Virus record (IMG/VR): IMGVR_UViG_3300024348_000111
Location: 1 to 39,361 of that record
Reading direction: 5' to 3' (one strand)
Origin: a virus
Length of the DNA: 39,361 bases
The notes under the pieces were generated by a model. That model was not told the DNA's origin. It did no database searches and saw only the letters and a list, made by a program, of their open reading frames with translations. Both the position numbers and the translations under genes were made by a program. Below, piece by piece: positions 1-7,292 of the stretch. How positions within the stretch are numbered: the first letter of the stretch is position 1; every line of letters begins with the position of its first letter.

Positions 1-2
1 TT

Positions 3-2324
3 GGTGGCTATACCGTTTATCATACAGGTAATCTTCCTACTATTCCAACAAACACTAATCAACTTACTAATGGTTCAGGTTATATTACATCATCAGCAAC
101 GTCATTAACTTTAACTGGTAATTTAACAGTATCATCTGGAAATACAACAGGAGGTGGTATTATACTAGCTGATGATGGAGACATAGTAGATTTAAATGAT
201 GCTTACTTATCTTTAAGATTTTCAGCTGGTGTAAGAATATTTTCAGCAAATAGAGGAGGATCTCCAGTAATTACTTTAGGAAACAATGGAGCAATATCAG
301 CAAGTAGTATATCCGCTGGGAATATAACAACAGGTGTTAATGGTAACCACATCGTACAACGTGATGCTAATGGTTACATTTATGCAAACCATGTTAACTT
401 TAATACTTCTGAAAATGAAAATCCTGGTATTAGTAGTTTTATAACTTCTAATGGTGATGGTTGGTCTAGGAAGTCTAGTCTTGCTCACGTTAAAAACTCT
501 ATTCGTGGTATAGCAGATGGTAGCTGGGCAATTAGTGCTGCACAATTAGGTGGATTATCTCTTCAACAAGTAGTACGTTATCACTCAGGTAGTGATTTTG
601 CAAATGGGACATTAGTAATTACAGACATAAATGGAGCAGCAACATACGGTGACTCTTTTGTAATGGAAGTTACTGGTAAAAGTTATGGTAGTGGTCCTGC
701 TCCTTTTGGTTTATTATTAGAAGGATACATATACGCAGATACATTTATAAACGTAGGGGCTATATCATATGGTTCATGGTTTCCAGGTCCAATTAGAATT
801 CTTAATTATAATGGAAACTTAGCTTTTTGGTGGCCTCGTGGTTCATATTGGAATTCTTTTAGTGTTTATGTAAGAGAAGCTGGAGGTGGTTCTTCAAACA
901 GAGTTACTTCTATAATTGATTCTGCAGAACCATCAGTATCTAAGAAAGTATCTGTTAGTATAATACAATCTTTAAATTCAAGCAATTATAACTCATATGC
1001 TCCTACATTAACTGGGGGCAATGCAAGTGGAACCTGGGGAATAGCTATTACAGGTAATGCTGGTTCTGTTAATAGTAGAACAGTAGGTAATGGTAAAGGA
1101 AACATAGGATACTTTGATGTTAATGGAAATCTTTATATAAATAATCCTGAAAGTTATAGTGGTGAAGTAAGATTAGGTGCTGCTTGGAGTAGAGGAGGCG
1201 TTTATACATCTGGTACATTATCAATGTCTACCTCTTCTGGTAATATAAACTTTGTATCTAATGATACAACAATTGGTGGATTTAGATGGGATAGTTCAAA
1301 TGGTACAAGATTTATTGTTGGTTTAGATGGTAATGTTGCAACTCCATATACTTTAATAGATGCCAACAAACGTCCTGTAATGTATGCAAGAGGTGCTTAC
1401 CCAGTATTAGTATTGGATCATACAGAAACTAGTAATACAAACCATGGTCCTACAATCCAATTTTCATTTAATGGTTTAGATTCTAGACAATGGGTAATTG
1501 GAGCGTCAGGTAATGGTAGTAGATTAGACTTTGGTATGTCTAATGCAGCTTATAGTAATACAAACTATAACCCTCACAATGGTATAGCAGGCTATCAAGG
1601 TAAAACTGTTATGAGAATGACAGAAACGGGTGTAGCTATTGGAAGCTTAGGAACATATCCAACTATAAATTCACCTAATTACGCTCTAGAAGTATATGGA
1701 GCAATTTCATCTAATGATATAGTAAGAACATCTAATTTTAGATTAGCAGGTACATTAGTATTGTCTGGTTCAGGTGCTGAGATAGGAAACTCAACAGGTG
1801 CTAGATTAACAGAAAGTTATGGTGCTGTGTGGAATATGGGTAATAGTGCAACATGGCATCACCAAGTAATAAATGGTTCATCATTGTGTGGTTTTAATGC
1901 AAGTGGTGGTAACTTTGGAAATGGTAACTATTATGGTACAGGAGATGTTACAGCATACTATTCTGATGAAAGATTAAAAACTAAGATAAATACTATTACA
2001 GATGCTATAGAAAAAATTAAATCATTAGAAGGTTTTGTATACGTAGAAAATGATTTAGCACGTAGTCTTGGTTATACTAATGAAAAAGAACAAGCTGGTG
2101 TTTCTGCACAGCAGATTCAAGCTGTACTACCTCAAGCAGTTTCATTAGCTCCATTTGACATGCAGGGTGTAGCTGAGACAGGAGAAGTAGTATCTAAGTC
2201 TGGAGAAAACTATCTCACTGTAAAATATGATCGTATTGTACCTTTATTAATAGAAGGTATTAAAGAGCAGCAGTTACAGATAGAAGAGTTAAAGAAAGAA
2301 ATTAAAGAACTTAAAAATAAATAA
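3..2324 (+). CDS. Tail fibre with C-terminal S74 intramolecular chaperone (5'-truncated)
   Basis: The frame is open from the first base of the window without any stop, so the ATG at 663 is internal and the true start lies to the left; 773 residues are visible. Low-complexity beta-rich segments typical of phage fibres are seen: VYHTGNLP near the start, IVQRDANGYIYANH near residue 120, LTGGNASGTWGIAITGNA near residue 340. The last 120 residues form a peptidase S74 intramolecular chaperone: YYSDERLKTKI (the Ser codon is at 1962-1964), then AGVSAQQIQAVLP, KYDRIVPLL and a C-terminal coiled coil rich in K, E and L. In this family the chaperone drives trimerisation and cleaves itself just before the Ser of SDERLK; Ser and the following Lys are the catalytic pair, and both are present. 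Likely a receptor-binding fibre or spike. It lies 3 bases before the next gene. Fold and family are confident; the receptor is unknown. Confidence 0.9.
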   Translation, partial: GGYTVYHTGNLPTIPTNTNQLTNGSGYITSSATSLTLTGNLTVSSGNTTGGGIILADDGDIVDLNDAYLSLRFSAGVRIFSANRGGSPVITLGNNGAISASSISAGNITTGVNGNHIVQRDANGYIYANHVNFNTSENENPGISSFITSNGDGWSRKSSLAHVKNSIRGIADGSWAISAAQLGGLSLQQVVRYHSGSDFANGTLVITDINGAATYGDSFVMEVTGKSYGSGPAPFGLLLEGYIYADTFINVGAISYGSWFPGPIRILNYNGNLAFWWPRGSYWNSFSVYVREAGGGSSNRVTSIIDSAEPSVSKKVSVSIIQSLNSSNYNSYAPTLTGGNASGTWGIAITGNAGSVNSRTVGNGKGNIGYFDVNGNLYINNPESYSGEVRLGAAWSRGGVYTSGTLSMSTSSGNINFVSNDTTIGGFRWDSSNGTRFIVGLDGNVATPYTLIDANKRPVMYARGAYPVLVLDHTETSNTNHGPTIQFSFNGLDSRQWVIGASGNGSRLDFGMSNAAYSNTNYNPHNGIAGYQGKTVMRMTETGVAIGSLGTYPTINSPNYALEVYGAISSNDIVRTSNFRLAGTLVLSGSGAEIGNSTGARLTESYGAVWNMGNSATWHHQVINGSSLCGFNASGGNFGNGNYYGTGDVTAYYSDERLKTKINTITDAIEKIKSLEGFVYVENDLARSLGYTNEKEQAGVSAQQIQAVLPQAVSLAPFDMQGVAETGEVVSKSGENYLTVKYDRIVPLLIEGIKEQQLQIEELKKEIKELKNK

Positions 2325-2327
2325 TAT

Positions 2328-2837
2328 ATGGCTTTACAAGGTAGTGGCTCTATATCAATGAGTCAGATTAACTCAGAACTACAGAGATCTAGCACAGCAA
2401 CTATTAGTTTAGATGCTGCAGAAAACGGTAGTTATGCTACTATTAATACATGTAGTTCATCACGACCATCATCTAGTAACCCAGCTTCTATGAGTGAATG
2501 GTATTCATACAATCATACTGCTGCATGTTGCCCGGCTTATGGTACATACTACTCACAGTATTGTAGTGGGTATGATTTATATTACACATACCATAACGGA
2601 TCATGTGGATATTATAGTTCACTATATCAATCAAATTCAACAACTTGCGGATATACTGCACCAAGTTGTACTACACGATATACAGCATATTCTGGATACT
2701 TTAGCTACTATGAGTGTGGTGGTGACTTTTATTCAGGATACTACGAACAAAACTATTCTGTTTGTGCTGAAGCTACTTCAGGTGGTGGATGGATTAATTC
2801 TGGATTTAGCTGTGGTGGATTTGGTGGTGCAACCTAA
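2328..2837 (+). CDS. Small Tyr/Cys-rich virion or adhesin-like protein
   Basis: A 169-residue protein with two halves. Residues 1 to about 65 (MALQGSGSISMSQINSEL ... SMSEWYSYNH) resemble the GSGxISxSxIN modules at the start of small structural proteins in many tailed phages. The rest is unusually rich in Tyr, Ser, Gly and about ten Cys, with repeated patterns such as GTYYSQYCSGYD and NSTTCGYTAP; similar repeats occur in phage fibre-tip proteins as I recall, but no enzyme motif is visible. It starts 3 bases after the fibre stop, so it is probably co-translated and may decorate or cap that fibre. The many Cys could form disulphides once outside the cell. An overlapping frame at 2494-2859 is a shadow with nonsense composition. 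The function is inference from position and composition. Confidence 0.75.
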   Translation: MALQGSGSISMSQINSELQRSSTATISLDAAENGSYATINTCSSSRPSSSNPASMSEWYSYNHTAACCPAYGTYYSQYCSGYDLYYTYHNGSCGYYSSLYQSNSTTCGYTAPSCTTRYTAYSGYFSYYECGGDFYSGYYEQNYSVCAEATSGGGWINSGFSCGGFGGAT

Positions 2838-2867
2838 TAATTTAGTAACTTTAAAATAAAAAAATCT

Positions 2868-3098
2868 ATGCTAACGTATTACAAATTTCATCTGTCTCAT
2901 TTTAAACTAAATTCTGAGAAGACTTTTTTTCAGCAAGTAAACAACTTCCCTAATGAGAAAACTATCATTTACGGACAGATTGGACCTTCTGTAGAAGCTT
3001 TACATGAAATGAAAGTAAGAGACAACTGGACCGAAATTACAGAGGAAGAGTACAATACTGTAAAGACAGAAGTGTTAAACTTCTTGTCTGCCAATTAG
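2868..3098 (+). CDS. Hypothetical small protein, last gene of the fibre unit
   Basis: A 76-residue soluble protein beginning MLTYYKFHLSHFKLN, with an acidic C-terminal half (ITEEEYNTVKTEVLNFL) predicted by eye to be helical. The start is preceded by an A-rich leader (run of A at 2856-2862), the usual Bacteroidota pattern, and the gene ends with TAG, one of only two TAG stops in the window. It follows the fibre and Tyr/Cys-rich genes by 30 bases and precedes a new promoter-like region. I do not recognise a family. It might be a small fibre-assembly or attachment protein because of its place, but that is only positional inference. Confidence 0.65.
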   Translation: MLTYYKFHLSHFKLNSEKTFFQQVNNFPNEKTIIYGQIGPSVEALHEMKVRDNWTEITEEEYNTVKTEVLNFLSAN

Positions 3099-3119
3099 TC
3101 ATCCACATTTGGGGATAAC

Positions 3120-3148
3120 TTTTTTGGTACACTACTTGTATATCTTTG
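3120..3148 (+). promoter_or_regulatory. Bacteroidota-type promoter candidate upstream of the 3187 gene
   Basis: TATCTTTG at 3141-3148 is an exact match to the Bacteroidota -7 consensus TAnnTTTG. A T-rich block ending in TTTG (3120-3126) lies upstream, but the 14-base gap is shorter than the usual 19 to 21, so the -33 element is uncertain. A small hairpin (ATCC 3101-3104 with GGAT 3113-3116) followed by this T run could also end the upstream fibre transcripts. The start codon is 39 bases beyond the -7 box. Confidence 0.5.
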
Positions 3149-3186
3149 TATATTCGTAACAGATTAATCTAAAATTTTAAAAACAC

Positions 3187-3699
3187 ATGGAAAAAATTTC
3201 TCTTAAGTTGTTTGAGTTCTACAATCTAGATGCAGAACTTAACGGTTTAACCAACCAGCAAACTGGTGAAAAAATTGCTTCTGGTCTTATCCAGGAAAAA
3301 CTGTCTTTAGTTACTAAGTACTGGCTAACAGAACTAGGTAAGAAAGTGGCTGCTGAAAAAGCTGCCGTAGAAGAACTAAAGAATGACCTTATCAAGAAGT
3401 ATGGTAAGGAAGATGACAAGGGTGGTATCTCTATCCCTATGGTCATTGATGAACTAGATGAAGAGGGTCAACCTAAAAAAGATCTAGATAAAGACGGTAA
3501 CTGGTTTACCAAAAAGGTTATCAACCCTGAGTTCCAGTCTTTTGAGCTTGAGTTTAACAACTTGCTTCAGACTGAGAAAGACCTTGAGTATAAAGCTTTT
3601 ACGCTTGAAGACTTTGAGAAGGTTGAGACTTCTGAGAACTACGGAACCTTCTTTAAGCTTATTAAGGTTGAAGAAACTAAAGTTGTTCCATTGAACTAA
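3187..3699 (+). CDS. Charged helical protein of unknown function, own transcription unit
   Basis: A 170-residue, Lys/Glu-rich, mostly helical protein (MEKISLKLFEFYNLDAEL) without membrane segments, signal peptide or catalytic motif. Residues 55-75 (AAEKAAVEELKNDLIKKYG) suggest a coiled coil and the C-terminal third is acidic. The gene is isolated: a TATCTTTG promoter box lies before it and a strong intrinsic terminator starts 29 bases after it, unlike the tightly coupled genes around it. Its codons are more C/G-ended (AAG, AAC, TTC, CTT) than the fibre genes on both sides, which is compatible with high expression. It could be a chaperone or minor virion protein; nothing in the sequence decides this. 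Confidence 0.75.
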   Translation: MEKISLKLFEFYNLDAELNGLTNQQTGEKIASGLIQEKLSLVTKYWLTELGKKVAAEKAAVEELKNDLIKKYGKEDDKGGISIPMVIDELDEEGQPKKDLDKDGNWFTKKVINPEFQSFELEFNNLLQTEKDLEYKAFTLEDFEKVETSENYGTFFKLIKVEETKVVPLN

Positions 3700-3728
3700 G
3701 CCCCCCTGCTTTCTTCTATATATAAAAG

Positions 3729-3755
3729 ACCACCTCCTATGAGGTGGTTTTTTTT
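3729..3755 (+). terminator. Strong Rho-independent terminator
   Basis: A perfect 8-bp stem ACCACCTC (3729-3736) / GAGGTGGT (3741-3748) with a 4-base loop (CTAT) is followed directly by an uninterrupted T run to 3755. It lies 29 bases after the stop of the 3187 gene and closes that single-gene unit. Confidence 0.92.
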
Positions 3756-3774
3756 GCTATTTCAACAAAAATAA

Positions 3775-3793
3775 TGTATATTATATTGTAGAC
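3775..3793 (+). promoter_or_regulatory. Candidate AT-rich phage promoter (GTATATTATAT-type)
   Basis: GTATATTATATTGTAGAC (3776-3793) lies between the terminator and the next start codon at 3820. An almost identical string, with one inserted A/T step and one substitution, lies just before the 27753 gene. Both are in gaps where new transcription is expected, so this may be a phage-specific or host-sigma promoter; TATATTG resembles the Bacteroidota -7 box with one T missing. A clear -33 box is not seen. Confidence 0.4.
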
Positions 3794-3819
3794 TAGTTAA
3801 AACTTAAACACAAACTTAT

Positions 3820-4326
3820 ATGGCACTTAAAATTACTACCCAGATTGGAACCGATAAAGGCATTACATCTGAGGCATATGTACGTATAGCTGACTATCAG
3901 ATCTCTAAATATGGGTCTGCTAACTTTAGAATTGAACTTTTTCAAAGTCAGGATGATGCAACTCCTGCTACTTCTTACCCAGGAATGGGTGGCGGTGTAG
4001 CTCGTAACCAACAGATTGGTGAAAGCTTATATGTTGCTTTAACTCAGCAAGTAGAGGAAACCATTACTGTAAAACGTATGGCTCCTGTACAAGTAGAGTT
4101 TGAAGAAGAAGTTGCTGGTCCTTTGGATTCTGACGGTAATCCTACAAGCACAACTGTTACTAGAACTCGTACAGAAATGCAAGAGCAAGATGTAGAAGAA
4201 ACAATCACTAAGACTGTTCCTGACTTATCTTCTGCTGAAGGTGTAGATGTATTTGAGTTTGGTTACGGTCATTTAAAAGCAAAACTAGAAGGTCTGTTTG
4301 GTGCAGCCAACGTGGTTGATTGTTAA
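3820..4326 (+). CDS. Virion-associated protein candidate (crAss-like conserved family)
   Basis: A 168-residue protein starting MALKITTQIGTDKGITSEAYVRIADYQISK, a beginning I associate with a conserved small protein in the structural region of crAss-like phages (from memory, not searched). The body reads as beta-rich with a long acidic stretch (VEFEEEVAGPL, EMQEQDVEETITKT). It ends in Cys. It is the first gene after the terminator at 3729-3755 and stands 24 bases before the first appendage gene, so it probably starts the appendage transcript. No catalytic motif is visible. A base or attachment role for the appendages, or a capsid decoration, would fit the location; neither is shown by the sequence. 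Confidence 0.7.
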   Translation: MALKITTQIGTDKGITSEAYVRIADYQISKYGSANFRIELFQSQDDATPATSYPGMGGGVARNQQIGESLYVALTQQVEETITVKRMAPVQVEFEEEVAGPLDSDGNPTSTTVTRTRTEMQEQDVEETITKTVPDLSSAEGVDVFEFGYGHLKAKLEGLFGAANVVDC

Positions 4327-4350
4327 TAACTTATTGATACCCAATATACT

Positions 4351-5592
4351 ATGTTACCTACGAAATCCAATACTGCCGATAAGGGTTGTTCTCCGGTGTC
4401 CTCCAATTGTGTAATCTGGCAAGGACCGGATCTAGGATGCATTGACCTCTGCAACGGTGATGCCATCTCTGATGTAGTGTACAAAGTAGCTACAAAACTT
4501 TGTACTATTCAGACTTCTTTAGACTTATCTACTTTAGACTTATCTTGTCTAGTTTCTTTTTGTTCGGCAGCAAATCCAGCTCCTACTGGTGCTAATAAAA
4601 CCCTATTGGCAGTATTGGATTTTATTATAGATAAAGTGTGCTGTTTAAATACAGCTATTCAAAACTTACCAGCTGGTGGAGGTTCTACTTACACTGAACC
4701 TAACGTATCATTACCTACTTGTTTACAATACACTGATCCAGGTACAGGTCAAACTGTTACAGTTTTACAACATAGTGCTTATACACTAAGACTTGCTAAT
4801 CAGTATTGTAATCTAAAAGCTACAGTAGATAGTCAAACTACTACAATTGCTTCTCATAATACTAGAATTACTGCTTTAGAAAATAGACCTGCAGTTACTA
4901 TTCCTTTAGTAACGCCTAATTGTATTCTAACTCCTGGTACACCTACAGCTATGAATTTAGTTCTTGATGAACTAGAAGCTCAGTATTGTACACTAAGAGG
5001 TGTATTAGGAACAAACACTGCTTTAACAACAGCTGTTGCACAACAGTGTCAAGGTCTTGGTGCATCTCCTGCTTTAAGTACTTCAGGTAATATTAGCTCA
5101 CTACCAGGTTGGAATGGTACATCAACTACTGTTGCATCTGCAGTACAAAACCTTTGGGTTGTGTTATGTGATATGCGTCAAGCTATATATGATGTAAAAC
5201 AGTGTTGTGGTCAAACAGATTGTTCTTCTTTCTTACTTGGTTTTACAGCTGCAACTAATGAAGCTCGTACACAAGTTACCGTATTCTTTAATGGTGGTGG
5301 TACAGTAATTCCTTCAGGATTTGCAAACTGTACAGCTTTAGGATCTAAGATTACTATTAAAGATGCATCTGGAAAAACTTATACAGATAATGTAAACTTA
5401 CTAACTGCTGTTACAGATACAGATGGTATTACTTACACTGTTTCTGGTGCTGCTCTAAATACATCTCAGGCTTATACAATCACTGTAGAAGGATGTCTTA
5501 CTAAGAACGGTAACACTTGTACTAAGACTGCTACATTTACAGTTTCTGTACCTTGTCCGATTATTTCATCAGTAACAGCAACATTATCATAA
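4351..5592 (+). CDS. Appendage protein with N-terminal docking motif and Ig/fn3-like C-terminus
   Basis: A 413-residue Cys- and Thr-rich protein. Residues 18-50 hold a docking-like motif: C20-VIWQ-GP(25-26) followed by a helix beginning GD(36-37) and ISDVVYKVATKL; the same pattern recurs in the gene at 6174. Residues 160-180 (TIASHNTRITALENR) form a short heptad segment common in fibre shafts. From about residue 296 the protein becomes a beta-sandwich (FTAATNEARTQVTVFF ... YTITVEGC). It ends with CPIISSVTATLS, which looks like the first strand of a further fn3 domain; the next strand appears at the very start of the following gene, one base beyond the TAA and in the +1 frame. Likely a fibre or head/tail appendage. 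The last domain may be completed by frameshifting (see findings). Confidence 0.8.
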   Translation: MLPTKSNTADKGCSPVSSNCVIWQGPDLGCIDLCNGDAISDVVYKVATKLCTIQTSLDLSTLDLSCLVSFCSAANPAPTGANKTLLAVLDFIIDKVCCLNTAIQNLPAGGGSTYTEPNVSLPTCLQYTDPGTGQTVTVLQHSAYTLRLANQYCNLKATVDSQTTTIASHNTRITALENRPAVTIPLVTPNCILTPGTPTAMNLVLDELEAQYCTLRGVLGTNTALTTAVAQQCQGLGASPALSTSGNISSLPGWNGTSTTVASAVQNLWVVLCDMRQAIYDVKQCCGQTDCSSFLLGFTAATNEARTQVTVFFNGGGTVIPSGFANCTALGSKITIKDASGKTYTDNVNLLTAVTDTDGITYTVSGAALNTSQAYTITVEGCLTKNGNTCTKTATFTVSVPCPIISSVTATLS

Positions 5593-5602
5593 AATGAACG
5601 TA
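5584..5602 (+). other. Possible +1 frameshift or split-domain junction
   Basis: The stop TAA (5590-5592) of one beta-sandwich gene is one base from the ATG (5594) of the next. Skipping one T at the TAA would join SSVTATLS to K-MNVTLNWTPG and restore a whole fn3 repeat, matching the arrangement CPTVTVTPASTSLSYSFP seen inside the second gene. It could be programmed frameshifting, simple re-initiation, a natural indel or a sequencing error. Confidence 0.4.
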
Positions 5603-6148
5603 ACGCTTAACTGGACACCTGGAGCTGGATCTACATCACAGACTGTGCAATATAAACTTGCAACAACTTCTACATGGACTACATTTAGTACTGTGTCAGG
5701 TACTGTTACAACAGCAACTGTTACAGGATTAGCTGATAACTTAATTTATGATTTTAAAATATTAACAGCTTGTAACGGTGGTACTAGTACACAAAGTCCT
5801 ACTGTACAAAAGATTAATATTATTTGTCCTACAGTAACAGTAACACCGGCTTCTACTAGTCTTTCTTATAGTTTTCCAGAAATTGGTGGATCAGTAACAA
5901 GTTATGTTGTTAAATTATTTAACTCTGGCGGTACTTCAGAACTAGCTTCTCAAACACCTACAGGTACAACAACTCTTACTGGTACATTTAGCAGTCTCAC
6001 TGCAAGTACTACATATAAGATTAGAGTGATACCTACTGCAGGAACAATCACTAAAACTGATTGTGCATTTGCTACTGGTGTAACATTAGCTCCTCCTACG
6101 TGTAATCCACCAACAGGAGTAACTGCTGATTTAACACCTGAACCTTAA
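5594..6148 (+). CDS. Tandem fibronectin type III-like appendage protein
   Basis: A 184-residue protein made of two fn3-like beta-sandwiches. The first runs from MNVTLNWTPGAGS through VQYKLATTSTW and ATVTGLADNLIYDFKI to about residue 75; the second starts at CPTVTVTPAS and contains YVVKLFNSGG and LTASTTYKIRVIPTAG. The W, Y and L core positions expected of fn3 are visible. The first domain lacks its opening strand, which sits at the end of the preceding gene. The C-terminus (CNPPTGVTADLTPEP) looks like the beginning of a third repeat that is not completed. In phages such domains usually bind surface carbohydrates or extend fibres. Whether it is an independent protein made by re-initiation or the C-terminal part of the previous one is open. 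Confidence 0.75.
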   Translation: MNVTLNWTPGAGSTSQTVQYKLATTSTWTTFSTVSGTVTTATVTGLADNLIYDFKILTACNGGTSTQSPTVQKINIICPTVTVTPASTSLSYSFPEIGGSVTSYVVKLFNSGGTSELASQTPTGTTTLTGTFSSLTASTTYKIRVIPTAGTITKTDCAFATGVTLAPPTCNPPTGVTADLTPEP

Positions 6149-6173
6149 TATAAACATTTAATAATATAAGATT

Positions 6174-6830
6174 ATGTCATGCGGTTGTAACGATACTCCC
6201 CTACCTTTAGGTAACTGCAACGATGGTTGTGCAGATTGCTCCCCTACTAACACAGTGAGTTTACCTCCTTGTGTAAGTGGTGAACCATGTGATGAAATTT
6301 TGTTTACAGATTGTGTAAAGTTTGCTGGACCAAATCTTCCAGCTCTTGGTATTGTTAATGGTGATCGTTTACTTACAGTATTGACTAAATTACATAGAGT
6401 ACTTAATGGTGTAATCACTCCAACTATTACATTGGCTAACTACACTGCTACAGCTACAACAACTACACCTTTAGTAGTAAGTTATTTAGGACTTGGTCCA
6501 GTTTACACTTCTACTGCCGGTGCAACAAGTAATGGTACAGCTATCACTGTAGGTAGTACTACTGGCTTAGTGGCTGGTATGACTTTAGAAGTAACAGCTG
6601 GTGTAGGTGCATTTGCTGCAGGAACCACTGTAGTAAGTGTTACTAATACAACTGTATTTGTAGCTTCAGCAGCACCAAGTACAGCATTATCTGGTGGTGC
6701 AACCATTATTAGAGGCACAGGAACTAGTCATCAAATCTTTAACATTACTGTAGTACAAAATACTCCAAGAACATTTAGAGCATTTGTAGGCTCACACGTT
6801 GTAGTGAGTGGTACAGGTACAGTCGTATAA
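6174..6830 (+). CDS. Cys-rich appendage protein with docking motif
   Basis: A 218-residue protein. The first 45 residues have nine Cys (MSCGCNDTPLPLGNC ... CADC), then residues 46-75 carry the motif C47-VKFA-GP(52-53)-NLPALGI-VN-GD(63-64)-RLLTVLTKL, equivalent to that of the 4351 protein. The remainder is a Thr/Val/Gly-rich beta domain (TAITVGSTTGLVAGMTLEVT) that resembles short repeats in phage adhesins. It ends TGTVV and is followed 11 bases later by another fn3 gene. The common motif suggests that both proteins attach to the same virion component. The Cys clusters may bind a metal or form disulphides. No enzyme motif is visible. Confidence 0.78.
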   Translation: MSCGCNDTPLPLGNCNDGCADCSPTNTVSLPPCVSGEPCDEILFTDCVKFAGPNLPALGIVNGDRLLTVLTKLHRVLNGVITPTITLANYTATATTTTPLVVSYLGLGPVYTSTAGATSNGTAITVGSTTGLVAGMTLEVTAGVGAFAAGTTVVSVTNTTVFVASAAPSTALSGGATIIRGTGTSHQIFNITVVQNTPRTFRAFVGSHVVVSGTGTVV

Positions 6831-6841
6831 CAAATAACCAT

Positions 6842-7279
6842 ATGCCAGTAGCACCTTGTAGTTCATTAAAAACTTTAACTATTCAATACACTACGTCTAG
6901 TATAATGCCTGATGGTGGTTATACTGTTCAATGGAGGGTTGTGGGTGATGAAGTTTGGTACACTGAACCTAATAAAAAAGCTAATCCAATTGTTATAGCA
7001 GGTGTTCCATCTTGCTATCCTTTAGAGGTTAAGTTAATGGTAGACTGTGGTTCAGGATTAGAAGTTGTTGAAACGTTTGGTGTAGCAGGATCTGGATTAT
7101 CTACTTGTTATACATATGAACTTTTAGATACAGCACAATATACATACACACCATGTGGCTCAACTAATAGTGTTTCAGTATATAACTCTTCAGATTCACA
7201 AGTTCAACAATCAGTTTGTGCTATAGACGGAACTGTTAGTGGTGGTAGTTTTACTCGTATGGGTCAATGTTTAGGATAA
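6842..7279 (+). CDS. Single-fn3 appendage protein with Cys-containing tail domain
   Basis: A 145-residue protein. Residues 1-80 form one fn3-like domain (LKTLTIQYTTSSIMPDGGYT-VQWRVVGDEVWY, then a C-terminal strand near LEVVETFGVAG). Residues 90-145 form a compact second part (YTYTPCGSTNSVSVYNSSDS ... SVCAIDGTVSGGSFTRMGQC) with paired Cys, resembling short terminal domains on Bacteroidota phage fibres. The start is preceded by AACAAATAACCAT, without a Shine-Dalgarno sequence. It sits in the run of fn3 genes and precedes the 7293 gene by 13 bases. An exchangeable receptor-contact module is plausible but inferred. Confidence 0.72.
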   Translation: MPVAPCSSLKTLTIQYTTSSIMPDGGYTVQWRVVGDEVWYTEPNKKANPIVIAGVPSCYPLEVKLMVDCGSGLEVVETFGVAGSGLSTCYTYELLDTAQYTYTPCGSTNSVSVYNSSDSQVQQSVCAIDGTVSGGSFTRMGQCLG

Positions 7280-7292
7280 TAAGAATAAGTAA

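Noticed and set aside
297-545. Minus-strand frames across the window (for example 297-545, 6503-6718, 31185-31487, 38776-39075)
   Set aside because: All lie opposite well-supported + strand genes, have no leader signals and give low-complexity or improbable proteins; they are shadows.
663-2324. Taking the ATG at 663 as the start of the fibre gene
   Set aside because: The same frame is open without a stop from base 3 to 663 and encodes fibre-like sequence (VYHTGNLP, IVQRDANGYIYANH), so this Met is internal and the gene is truncated by the window edge.
2328-2837. Diversity-generating retroelement target in the Tyr/Cys-rich protein
   Set aside because: The Tyr/Ser/Asn richness is suggestive, but there is no reverse transcriptase or template repeat in the window and both TAT and TAC are used freely, so evidence is lacking.
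2494-2859. Overlapping + frame in the Tyr/Cys-rich gene
   Set aside because: It is a shifted reading of TAT/TAC- and CAT-rich DNA giving Ile/His/Thr repeats; the main frame has a recognisable phage N-terminus and starts right after the fibre.
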